64,000 bases of DNA from Daucus carota subsp. sativus (lineage: Eukaryota > Streptophyta > Magnoliopsida > Apiales > Apiaceae). Positions 9,683 to 20,530 of this stretch are shown here, one piece after another; positions within the stretch are counted from its first letter, which is position 1; each line of letters begins with the position of its first letter. The stretch covers positions 36,800,390 through 36,864,389 of the forward strand of contig NC_030384.2 in the NCBI RefSeq assembly GCF_001625215.2, in the 5' to 3' direction. The position numbers were made by a program, and so were the translations under genes. The notes under the pieces are model-generated. The model did not search any database. It was not told where the DNA came from and saw only the letters and a list, made by a program, of their open reading frames with translations.

Positions 9683-12600
9683 ATGCTCACCTTAGAGTCC
9701 CCCATGGCCGTCCGATTAATCGCCGGCGGCTTCGATTTCAGCTCTCGCCGTCTCTCCCACTCCGGCCATCCCTTCGTCAGGTAGTTCACGCTCTCTAATT
9801 ATGTCACGTAATTACATTGTTGTAAATATGGATTTATTATGCGCGAATGAGCAGAAAATGTATTGAGTTTGATTGTGTTTTAGGAGTAATGAATTTGTTA
9901 GATTAATTGAAGAATGGATCACAGGAATAAGTTTGGGTGGTTAAGTGAGAGTTGTTGCGCCAAAAGAAGCAATTGTGTGAGAGGCAGAGTTAGGGCTTCG
10001 GCCGAGGAGCAAGTAGGCGGTCCGTTGAAGCAGAATGCTAAACCGCAGAGGTATCATCCGTCCGAAGACATAGGGGATGCTGACGTTATTGAGATTGGCG
10101 AAGCGAGACTTACACCTGAAGAAACTTGTAGGACTATTATCGAGGTAGTATATATTAGCATATTTTCGTTGAACTTCTGCATTATTGTTTAAAATCTCGA
10201 AAAAGTTGTCAAAAATGCTGAAATATATTGCTAAGCAAAATCGAAAACGTTTACTGGCAGTTAAGAAGACAAGTAACTGATTTCCAAGTAGTTAATTATC
10301 TGAAAGCTTAGTGTTCTGATCATCTTTATTGAGAATTCTTGTTTTGCCAAGCAACAGAAACAACTTATGATGTTCTGGCACAATTTGACCAACTATATAA
10401 TCTTCACCATGATGCTTAGATTTAATTGAGCTTGGGAATGATGTCTTTTGTTATTTTTCAGCTTCAGGTGTTGTTCACAGGTCATTGCTGCAATTCAGTG
10501 CAAATAATATTACTTACAATTTTTATTTTCAGGTAAACAGCAAAGCATTGCTAATGTTTTCTGGTCTGCTAGGTGAAGAGGTTCATGATAACATTTTCTG
10601 GCCTGATTTGCCTTATATTACTGATGAAAATGGAAGTAAGTTCATTGATTTCATGTCGATGCTATTGGTACCTTGGGTTGTTTGGTATTGTATTATTGTA
10701 TTAAGAGACTGCCTTTGTCTTTCAATCAGATATTTACTTTCAGGTCAAGAATAACGAAGACATTTTGCAAACTCTTACTACCGAGGATACCCTCGTGGTA
10801 TGAAACTGAATTCACCTACAAATTAGTCAGTATTCTTATAGTTCTTAATTCTACACTATTTCATTTCTTGAACTCATGCATCTTTATATAATATTTGCTA
10901 TGGGTTATTTTATTATATTACAAAAGTTTCAGAAGAACAAGAGTTACCTTCTCTTTCTGCTCCTACTCTTTAAGTATTGTAAAAAGATGCCTTTAGAATC
11001 TAGATATCTTCGGATCTCCAGCAACATCCTAGGCTTACATAGGTTTTTATGCATTGCAGCAAATTATAATAGGCTTAGATACTAGAGAAATGCTTAGTGA
11101 GATGGAATTACTGAATCAGTCAGATGATGATTTTGGCATTACGGATGTTGATGATGACAGTAGTGATGGTGAAGATGATGAAGATAATGCTGAGGATGAT
11201 GATGAAGATGAAGAAGATGACGGCTATGAAGAGGTGACAACATTTCACTTTGATTATTTGAATATCAGAAACGATATGTAATGTAGCATCTTCATCATTT
11301 ATGTATATTAGGAGTGGGTTGCGATTCTTGACAGTGAGGATGATGGGGAGGATTCTGATGAATCACCAGGGGACTGGGCAAAACTGGAGACCATGCGTGC
11401 CTCCCATCCAATATATTTTGCGAAGAAACTGGCTGAGGTGTAGTTACTTTACTTGAAAAACTATAACTAACATGCATTTGCTGATCAAATTTTGGATAGG
11501 TACTGAAATTTTTGAAATTACTCCAAAGATATCCTAAATTTTTCTGAAAAAGGCAATTTAACAGATCTGGAATTACACTTGGGTGTCCTACAGCTTAAAC
11601 ATCTGAATAAATAATCTTAATATATCTCTGTGTTGCTACTCCCTCTGTCCCCCTAGGTAGTTTACCTTGGGGGACGAGAGTTCGGCACGCATTCTAATGC
11701 TTCTTGAAAGCATAGATCTGTAACTTTTTTTCTTTTAAATAAAAATTTGATGTTTGAATTTTTATACACAAAAAGAAAATCTCAAAAATAAGTGACAGAA
11801 CTATGTTTTATAAGAGCCTTAAAATGCGTGCCGAGCAGTGAACAAAACCCGTGTAGAAATGAGAGGGACGGAGGGAGTACTTTTTATCTTGGATTTAGCA
11901 ATAGCTGAACAAGTGAACATTCTGTTTTAAATATTTCTGTTATCTTAAATATCCTTGATCGTTTCCTGTCTTGTTCTTGTACTTCAGTTTGTAGGAGATA
12001 ATCCTTTTGATTATATGGATCAGCCACCTGCTGGTCTAGCAATTCAAGGAATTTTAAGACCTTCCTTTCTTGAAGAACATTCTGTCATTCACAAGAATAA
12101 GTCTGACTGTAAATCAAGCAAAGATGAAGCTAATGAAGATGACAGAGTTGTAGAAGACAACCAAGAAGAACATGACATTATTAATGGTCATAGTCATAGT
12201 CTGGAGCCATCTCAAGATAACCCCGATTGGCCAGAAGAATTGGACAAGGGTGAAAGCCTAGAAAATGGGACTTCATTCTACAAGCTAGAAATGGTCAAGA
12301 TTCAATTAATATCGGCTCATGGACATCAGGTACACTCTCAGACCTCAGTCTATATAAAGTGTCTTGCCACTTGATCTGAATTATTTGCATGTTCTCATCG
12401 AATGTGATCCCTTGGAGGCTAAACATAGAATACAGATGAAGAAAACAAGCTGCCATCTTACTTTGCCGTACTGATTTTTTAAATTTCTTTTGGAAAATGA
12501 TGTCGACAATGGAGTCATAACATTGTCAATTAAGATGTATATGGCAGTTTTGTTAAAGGCATCTGTCAGACAGTACAATACCAGACAAATTCCTATCCTG

Positions 12601-14146
12601 TCATTGACTTCATGGTGCGACTAGAAAGTTGTGCCCAATGATACATTACATGGAATGAATGCGGAATAGATGCATCTATGATTTACTGGTGCTGCTATAT
12701 CTTACTATATTAGTGATCACTATTAGTTCCTTGGTTACCTGATTTAGATGCCTGACAACATTTGAGGAAGTTACTTTTAATTATTTATCTTACTGCCATA
12801 AATTAAATCATTTACTTGTGCAGAAGGGAAATGTCGTAAAGGTTTAAGTGGTCTATAGTTTTAAAAAAAAATAAATTATAGAAAGACTTGTGATAAGATT
12901 TCCTTGCCTAAATGAGTGACAGACTTTCGTCGAAGTAGATGACTTTAGGAGAGCTCAACCTGATGCCATTGCACACTCAGCTGCAAAAATTATATCCCGT
13001 ATTAAAGCTGGTGGAGAAAAATACATGCATGCTCTCAAATCATTCTGCTGGAGATGCAAGGGTATTCAGGCAGAGGTAAACCACTTTGAGGCTGTTTTTC
13101 AGTGAACAAGTTTAAAAAAGTACCATACTGCCCTACTCATAATTTCAATATTGTGTAATTTTATATTCATAATCTTTATATATATGCGAAGGGAGTGAAT
13201 ATTGTTCCTCAAAGTTAAGCAAAAGATGGAAGGTCTGCAATTGTTTTAAGAAAAAAATGTTTAACTATGGCAGGAGGTGGCTCTTATAGGTGTAGATAGC
13301 CTCGGCTTTGACTTGAGGGTTTGCTCTGGAATACAAGTTCAAACACTGCGCTTTGCATTCAAAAAACGGGTATTGATTATTGCCATGGCCTAATTTATTT
13401 AGAAGATTTGACAGGTTTATATATTTGCTGGCCCCTGTCCTGCACTACGGATCAATTTAGTTAAATTTCTTGTCTGTGTGTTATTGCAATAACACAGGGA
13501 TGTAGTTATATTGAATGATATATTTATATTGCTTCAAAATATTGTGAAACTATGATGATCACAGCTATTATTAGAGAACTATTTGTTGTGTTGGGTTGGG
13601 GCGATGGAATGGAATGAATAACAATAGAAGGAAACGATGCAAGTGGGTTGGAAGATTTGAAAGAAAAAAATGAGCTAGTGCAAATTTTTCATGATAAGAT
13701 TTGGGAAGAAAATGGGTATCGTGGAGAATGGAGCATTCCTTGTCAAAATGGAAGGTTTAAGTTTAGGTGGTTAGGAATGTAATGGAGGAAGAAATGAAAA
13801 TTTTGGATATATATTTGGAAGCTGGTTCAGATTTCATTCTATTCCCTTCAACTTCATTTCTCCCAACTAAAGACCACTTGGAGTCTATTACGGAGTATTG
13901 TATAATAGCTGTAGCTAAGTTAAAGATAAATTTGTTTTTATGCCAGCACTAGTAAAGTTCTTGTGTTTCATTACTATTTTGTCTTCATTATTATCTTCCT
14001 GCTACCAGTAATTCTATCCTTTTTCTGTATTGCATTTACAGGCCTCTTCAGAATATAGTGCTGAGAGACAATTGAATGATCTGCTGTTCCCAAGGAATCA
14101 AGGTAAGCAGCAAAAGAAGAAAGAAACTCACCAGTCCGAATTATGA
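9683..14146 (+). CDS. At3g49140-like protein with C-terminal DUF2470 region, 494 aa, 10 exons
   Basis: Exons: 9683-9780, 9925-10144, 10533-10635, 10730-10797, 11060-11233, 11312-11437, 11988-12329, 12923-13075, 13274-13369, 14042-14146; all phases agree. The product matches the plant family often mislabelled as a PPR protein; I see no PPR repeats. Features in order: probable transit peptide, YHPSEDI, LMFSGLLGEEVHDNI, WPDLPYITDENG, a very acidic Asp/Glu run (exon 5), GDWAKLETMRASHPIYFAKK, QPPAGLAIQG, then RRAQPDAIAHSAAKIISRI, which resembles DUF2470 of HugZ-like and glutamyl-tRNA-reductase-binding proteins. The end is Lys-rich. Function is not known to me; a plastid role is inferred. The start is uncertain: the frame stays open back to 9551 and an ATG also lies at 9704. 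The exon 2 acceptor at 9925 was chosen because it gives VRNKF and avoids upstream stops. Confidence 0.88.
11639..11877. mobile_element. Stowaway MITE in intron 6 of the At3g49140-like gene
   Basis: Ends CTCCCTCTGTCC and GGACGGAGGGAG, flanked by TA on both sides: the signature of Stowaway (Tc1/mariner) MITEs. Length is 239 bp and there is no coding region. A partial, diverged relative begins near 45721. Confidence 0.93.
13586..13872. mobile_element. Possible MITE in intron 9 of the At3g49140-like gene
   Basis: TTGTGTTGGGTTGGG followed by GATGGAATGGAATGA on the left is mirrored by CATTCTATTCCC and TCTCCCAACTAAAG on the right. No clear target duplication was found, so the borders and class are uncertain. 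Confidence 0.5.
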
Positions 14147-14993
14147 TGATTCAAAATGGTTAAAAATATAGTTAACCTTGCTAAGTTAGGCAATCTTGGG
14201 CTAGGAACTGTATGTAGCAGGCACAAAAACTAGTAAAACTTGCTCAGTTCTAGCTTATGTATTTTCTGTACCAAGTTTTTACTATTGTAAAGTTAATTAT
14301 TCAATCATTTTATTTTTCTGATCATAATTATCAAATACAAGAAAAAGTTGTAATTAGGTGTTCTTTTTGCAAAAGAATTAGGTAATTTTTTACTATGTAC
14401 TATATATTGTTATGAGGCATTCTCTAGAACTATATTGATCAGGTGGTGGGTTTTTTTTTTGGCTAATTAATGATTAAATCGACAATTTGTTGACTGTCAG
14501 TTAGTGTCTTATTCGTCTTAAATCTCTAGTTCCGTCTCCTTTGACATTTCTAGAACTTGTTCTGACTTCTGAGTCACTGCTTTTACTGTACATCTGCAAA
14601 ATCCTGCAGCTTACTATAATCTTTATAGAAAGGATTGACTTATTTACTCAATATATGGTTTCTATATACAGATGGCGTTGTACCTGTATAGATATTGTAT
14701 ATACCCACACCACACCACACCACAAAGCATGATTTGCTTGTGAAAACTATAGTAGCAAGGATCCCTTAAAACATGATTTTAGACTACCATGTACATTGTA
14801 CACTGTATAACCCAGGTGGTATAGTGGGAGACGATGATAGTAAGAGAATCAAGCAGAAATGAAACTTGAATATCTCAACACATCTCTCCTGATAGAAGCT
14901 TAAAACATGCAGATTCGACATGGTTATTCATGATTTTTAAAAGATTAAATAGACATATGAAGCGTATACACTCTAAATACCCCACAAAACTGA
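14147..14993. other. Convergent intergenic region, no gene recognised
   Basis: It lies between the 3' ends of the At3g49140-like gene and SARD4 and should hold both 3' untranslated regions. A T run is at 14451-14460 and a short CACAC run at 14705-14721. No coding signal is seen. Confidence 0.5.
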
Positions 14994-15989
14994 TTATGTT
15001 GATGAAGTTGGAGCATTCTTGTAACTCTCATACACTAACTGAGCACATAGAAGATCCACAAGAGCCGAACCAACAGACTTGAAAATGGTAATCTCCGTTG
15101 AGTCCTTCCTCCCAGCCTTGTCGCCCCTGATCAACTCCACCAAATTCCCCACAATGTCGTCCCTGCAAATCACCCCCCTCTCGAATGCACCCAACAATTC
15201 TCCAGACTCGACCAATGCAGCCTCATTATCAATAAACACTCTCCCACGCCTTATCGCCTCATCATCACACTCCTTCATCGAATGCTTAAACGATCCAACC
15301 AAATCCAAATGAGCTCCCCTCTTCAATTCCTTCCCCATCACCAATGCCACCTCTGAATTCGTCGCACAGCTCACAATATCCCCAACCCTCACAGCCTCAT
15401 CCAAACACCCGCTACTCTCAAAACTCACCCCTTCAAATCCCCCTTCCAACATTTCCACCAAAGCCATCGCCTTCTCCACCGTCCTATTCCAAATGATCAC
15501 CTTATCCAAACCAGGCCTAGCACTCAAATGAGCTCTGATCAAATGAGGAGCCATCGCACCAGCCCCGACCATAACCAGAGTTCTCGAGTCTTCTCTCGAC
15601 AAATACCGAGCAGCTAAACCCGAAACACAGGCTGTCCGATAAAGAGTCATTTCGGAACCATCAATAGAAGCCAGTGTCTGACCTGTGACAGAACTAAACA
15701 GAGTATAGTTGGCGTGAATTACGGGGAGTTTTGCGGAGGAATTAGAAGGATGATAAGTGACGAGCTTAACACCAATGTAGGGGAGAGAAGAGGAGGCGGA
15801 AAAGGAAGGCATGAGGAGGAGAGAAGAGGAAGGTGATGTTTGATGAGAGTGGCGAATTGGAGATTCAACGGCGGATGATGCGGTTGGAAGGGTGGTTTCG
15901 AAGTGGTTGATCAGGGTTTTGTGGGTTAGGATTGATCGGAGCGCGGCGGCGTCGATGAAGAAGGTACTGTGGTTGACTGGTGTCGCCAT
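14994..15989 (-). CDS. SARD4: SARD4 ketimine reductase (ornithine cyclodeaminase/mu-crystallin family), 331 aa
   Basis: Single-exon gene read on the minus strand. SARD4 reduces dehydropipecolate to pipecolic acid, the precursor of N-hydroxypipecolic acid used in systemic acquired resistance, and acts in plastids. Sequence evidence: N-terminal half with MPSFSASSSLPYIGVKLVTYHP and the substrate-loop region GSEMTLYRTACVSGLAARYL; a Rossmann segment TLVMVGAGAMAPHLIRAHL with the Gly-rich NAD(P) site; then IIWNRT, VGDIVSCATNSEVALV, HLDLVGSFKHSMKECDD, VFIDNEAALVESGELL and ITIFKSVGSALVDLL, all typical of this family. The length fits the plant enzyme. I chose the ATG giving MATPVNHSTFF; an in-frame ATG 18 codons upstream at 16043 is possible but gives no family-like sequence. 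Confidence 0.94.
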   Translation of the reverse strand: MATPVNHSTFFIDAAALRSILTHKTLINHFETTLPTASSAVESPIRHSHQTSPSSSLLLMPSFSASSSLPYIGVKLVTYHPSNSSAKLPVIHANYTLFSSVTGQTLASIDGSEMTLYRTACVSGLAARYLSREDSRTLVMVGAGAMAPHLIRAHLSARPGLDKVIIWNRTVEKAMALVEMLEGGFEGVSFESSGCLDEAVRVGDIVSCATNSEVALVMGKELKRGAHLDLVGSFKHSMKECDDEAIRRGRVFIDNEAALVESGELLGAFERGVICRDDIVGNLVELIRGDKAGRKDSTEITIFKSVGSALVDLLCAQLVYESYKNAPTSST

Positions 15990-17017
15990 TGAAGAGTAAA
16001 CTCTCTGTTCTTGTGACTCGTGTGAGGGAGAATAACAGAGCACAGTAATCAGATACCTGTATAAAATGTTGATAATTTTTTTTGGGTGATGCCAGAAACC
16101 CCAAAAAAAATTCCCAAAATTTTTTACCGAATGACGTGGCGAACACGTGAAATATTATGATTGGGTGATTGAAGAATCTGCAGGGTCTCATTATTATGGG
16201 AGTGAAAGCAAATTTGGGATGATTTTTTGGGGTCTCCAGCAATTTCTTTTTTTTTGTGTTTAAAATCTTATTTTATTTTATGACAAAAAAAATCTGATTT
16301 TATTTAATTTAATAATATTGATTAGGAAACTTAAATAGCACTGTTATAAAATTTCATAATATTTAAATTGTTAGCGCCCCTTCCAGGAAACAGAGTGCAT
16401 AGTTTCAAGTCGCTACTCAAAAAACATCATCAAATTGACAATGTCCTTGTTGAACAAAAAAGAAAATGAAAAGGGCGAAGAATATAGGTGAATTTCTCAC
16501 TTCGGGTGAGGGTTTCTTGTTACTATTCCAGAACGATCATGTGCAGGAACAGGGTCCCAAATGACCACCCAACCAGACATTGATCATATGTATAGTGGGT
16601 AAAAAAAAGTTATTTTTGACATTTTGTCGTTATGTTCTAAGTTTTTGAGGGTAAAATTTGCTATAATTAAGTGAAAAATTTTTCCAAGAAATTTTGACAT
16701 TTTGTCAGGAAAATTTTCCTCGAAAATTCTCAAGAATATTTGAAAAATTCTAAGAGAAATAAAAATTTTAGCGGAAGTTTCTTGAGAACTTTTCCAAAAA
16801 AAAAATTCTTCCTTGAAAATATCTATTTCCCAGAGGATCAGAAAAATACATGAAAATCTGGAATATATTTTCTCGAAAGTCAAACAACAAAAAAAAAATA
16901 TTTTACTAAAATACATTTTTTGGAGTTCAGGAAAAACGTAGAAAAAAAATTAAAAAAACTGGCAGAAAAAATGTTATTTTGTCAAATGGACCTAAAAGAC
17001 ACATAGTACCCCAAAAT
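15990..17017. other. Divergent promoter region of SARD4 and RPS10
   Basis: It separates SARD4 (minus) from RPS10 (plus). It is very AT-rich, with A and T runs at 16240-16300 and 16790-16920. The stretch 16600-16920 is full of short inverted words such as AAATTTTCCTCGAAAATT and may be a worn repeat. No coding region is supportable. Confidence 0.5.
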
Positions 17018-17120
17018 TGGGCCTTGGCCCATATAGCATTCATCCATGAGTTTGAGGTAACAAACCAAAAGCCAGCGCATTAAAACCCTAAAATATAAGA
17101 AATACCACTTTTTAGGGTTT
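17018..17120 (+). promoter_or_regulatory. Site II plus telo-box promoter module of RPS10
   Basis: Inverted site II words TGGGCC (17018-17023) and GGCCCA (17026-17031) are followed by telo-boxes AAACCCTAAA (near 17083-17092) and TTAGGGTTT (17112-17120). This pairing is a known hallmark of plant ribosomal-protein and translation-gene promoters, recognised by TCP factors and telo-box binding proteins. It ends about 50 bp before the start codon. Confidence 0.8.
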
Positions 17121-17171
17121 GCAGTTATCACATCGTCGCCGTTCAGAACTTATCGCCACTTCGAAGCAGCC

Positions 17172-19574
17172 ATGGTATGAACTTAATCTCCGTTTATGAT
17201 ATGTTTTTATAGATAGACATCTTTAAGTATTCCCAGCAATAATCATTATGCTTTTGTTCAGATTATCACCGAAAAGAATCGCCGTGAAATCTCAAAATAC
17301 CTCTTTCAAGGTGCTCTTCATTTTACATTCATCTCATACATACAAAAAGTACATGTTTAATTATTTGTATTTGATTTAGTAGCATTTTATATTTTAATTA
17401 TGTGTATTTGATTAGTAATAGTACTAGTAGTAGTATTTGATTTAGTAGCATTTTATAATACAATTTTTAATTATGTGTATGTGTTGAATTATAGAGGGTG
17501 TGTGCTATGCTAAGAAGGACTACAATTTGGCTAAGCACCCGGATATCGATGTCCCCAATCTTCAAGTTATTAAGTTAATGCAGAGCTTTAAGTCCAAGGA
17601 GTATGTTCGCGAGACATTCGCTTGGATGCATTACTACTGGTACCTCACTAATGATGGAATTGAGTTTCTCAGGACTTATCTTAACTTGCCATCAGATATT
17701 GTGCCTTCTACCTTGAAGAAGTCGGCTAAGCCGCTCGGTCGTCCCATGGGTGGACCTCCTGGTGATCGCCCTCGGTATGGTTTTAGTTGGATTTGTGGTT
17801 TATGTAGTGTGATTGTTTAATGGGGTTTGTGCGTTGGTTAATGTGGTTTTGATTGGTTGGATGGGTTTTTGTAGTGGTCCTCCGCGGTTTGAGGGAGACA
17901 GGCCGAGGTTCGGTGACAGGGATGGGTATCGTGCTGGGCCAAGAGGGCCACCAGGTGAATTTGGCGGTGAGAAGGGTGGAGCTCCAGCTGATTACCAGCC
18001 TGCATTTAGGGTAATAATTCTAGCCAGATATATTATTTGATATCAGCTTGATGTATGCTTAGGGTGAAAATGCATTCCAGATATGTTCTTTGATATTAGC
18101 TAGGTGTATGCTCTAAATATGTGATTACTTATTGTATGACACTGTCCACATTTTTGCCTAAATGCTTATCGCCGTATCCAAAGTTATTCTAAGATATATT
18201 GTGATTCATTTAGCATATGTATGTTGCGACTGTCCAACAGTGTGAAAGATACAATTCAATGCAGCTTGTTCATTTGTGTTTTGACTTTACTCTAGTCTTT
18301 AACCATTTATTTTACTAGTTCCTATGTGAGATAACTGAGAAATTCAATGTTTTTTACCAAGCAAATTGATTTATAGATCCATGTCTGATGTTAATATATG
18401 CATCAAATTGGGTAAATCTGAATTTTTTTATATGCGTATGCAATAAGCACATAACCAACCTTCATTCCAATATATTGAAGTTTTTTGAGGCTCGATAATG
18501 GCATCTGTACTTTTCAATGTTGAGGGTTGCACATTGTACCACAATGTGATCGCCTGCACTTAGAGCTGTAAACGAACCGAACTGTTCGGTAAGTTCGCTC
18601 GGTTCGGTTCGTGTTCGAGTTCGGTAAGATCGTCCGGTAAGTTTACTGAACACGAGTTTGAACGACATTTTCCAGTCCGATAAGCTTAACGAACCGAACC
18701 GAACTTTTAGGGTGCTCGGTTCGTGTTCGGTTCGTTAAGCTCGTGTTCGGTTCTGAGTTCGAGAAGTTCGTGTTCGTTCGACAATAAGTAAAAATATTTA
18801 TAATATTATATGTAAATATAATATATAATATCCATAATGTAGGTATTAATTTTATTTTGTAATTGTAAAATTATTTAAAATTGATATTGTGTATGTTGTA
18901 AATATATAAATAAAATATTTGGGTTAATTTTTTTCATTAAATTAATTAAAAAATAACCTAAATATTATTTAAAAATATTCATGTTCGCGAACTGTTCGTG
19001 TTCGGTTTGGTTCGACATGTTCGTGTTCGGTTCGGTTCGTTACCGAACCGAGTTCGGACATGAAATTTTGTTCGATAAAATTATCGAACATTGTTCGGTT
19101 CGTTAAGATTTTGTTCGAGTTCGTCCGAGTTCGTCCGAGTTCGGTTCGCTTACAGCTCTAGGCTGCACTATTTAAATGCTTTTAAGTTCCTAGGCAGATA
19201 TTAAAATGCTCTTTCATTTTTTGTGATCTATATGCTCATGATTAAGTATTATAAGTGAGTTATTCATCTTTTTGACCATGCAAATTGTAAACTGTTTTGT
19301 TTTCTTGCTTTGTGTTGCACCAGTTGCTCTCTGTGTTTTTTAACAGCTGAGAATAATGTTCTGCATTGTGTTTCTTTTATGGCTAAGCTGCTAGTATTGT
19401 AGTGTTCTGACTTTAAACTATGAATTTTATTTCTGTTTGTTGTTGCCTTCCATTATACAGCTGAGTTATGAATCAGTTGATGCTCTAATGTTATCGTCAC
19501 AAAAATTGCAGGGTTCTGGAAGGGGCGGCTTTGGACGTGGTTCTGGAGGTTTTGGAGGAGCACCACCCAGTTGA
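17172..19574 (+). CDS. RPS10: Cytosolic ribosomal protein eS10, 176 aa, 5 exons
   Basis: Exons: 17172-17174 (only the start codon), 17262-17310, 17495-17774, 17875-18010, 19512-19574. The protein begins [20 protein letters not shown] and continues with [46 protein letters not shown] and [14 protein letters not shown], the conserved winged-helix core of eS10. The tail is Arg/Gly/Pro-rich with [11 protein letters not shown] and ends FGGAPPS. eS10 lies in the head of the small ribosomal subunit near the mRNA entry side. Length matches plant S10 (about 176-180 residues). A first exon containing only ATG is common in plant ribosomal-protein genes. Intron 4 is enlarged by a 600-bp hAT-like MITE (18561-19160). 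Confidence 0.97.
18561..19160. mobile_element. hAT-like MITE in RPS10 intron 4
   Basis: Ends TAGAGCTGTAAACGAACCGAA and its inverse TTCGGTTCGCTTACAGCTCTA. The flanks share CTGCACT (left CCTGCACT, right GGCTGCACT), an imperfect 7-8 bp duplication as in hAT elements. The outer parts are packed with GTTCGGTTCG words on both strands, so it folds back on itself; the centre is AT-rich. No coding region. Confidence 0.85.
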
Positions 19575-20530
19575 AGCTTTTCTTAAAATTAAATATGCCA
19601 GAGATGTAATATGTGCAAAATAGGGACTGGTTCAGACAATCCGGAACCATTTCTTAACACAATTGTTTCAGTTCTTTTGTCATCTTGAGATCAGAAATAT
19701 TTAAATTTTTGCCTGATGGATCTTTTATTGACATGATGAGTTTCTTTTAATAGCTGGTGTGAACTTGAATATAATTTCTCCTGCAATGACGAAGAGCCTC
19801 ATCCCCTTTAACCCTATATCTATTCATGCTGTGGGTACATATAATGATCAGAACCTGTACATGCTGTACACTCCTGTTATAGTAACTTGGTAGCAAAAAT
19901 TAGTGAAAATGGTTTACTAAGGTAGTCCAAATTTCAAATCTTGGACAAATAAAACACTGTATCTATAGCAAAGAAGATGGAATTTTATGGATAAAGAACA
20001 TAGAGCTGTGGAGCAGTGTTGTGAAAAACGAGAATCAGACTGACTTAATTTGACAGAGACACGGAACAAGGAATAATTTGAGATTTAGTCCGGTGAAGTA
20101 CGGAACATGATCTCCTGTACAGACTTTTTGAAACGGGTATGAGCTTTAAATCTACTGCTTGTTTCAGTTTGAAGGATACATTTATTAACCTCACTCTTCA
20201 TGCGTGTCAGCGTGTGTATTTGATCTACACAAAACAAGACTCCTGCAAAGCTGCATTTACTTTTTAAAAATTATTTATTTTTTATTTAAAAGGTAATTTA
20301 TAAGCTCAAGTGATATCTACGTGCATGTAAACATGGCGATAAGGATTCAAGTAGTGGATTTATCATATCCACCACATTCGTCGGAATTCTGTTTTGAGTA
20401 TATAAAACACTTCTGCTCTAACTCAACTTCTTTCTTAACTTTAGGACCTAATCAAACTTAATCTTCAATAATCTCTCCACTTTCATAAACATTGATGCTA
20501 GTAAGCACAGTAATTAATTAACGCATCAGT
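19575..20530. other. Intergenic region between RPS10 and the kinase-like gene
   Basis: Contains the RPS10 3' region and the kinase-gene promoter. A TATA-box-like TATATAAAA lies at 20399-20407, about 125 bp before the kinase start codon, followed by a pyrimidine-rich leader. Nothing else is recognised. Confidence 0.55.
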
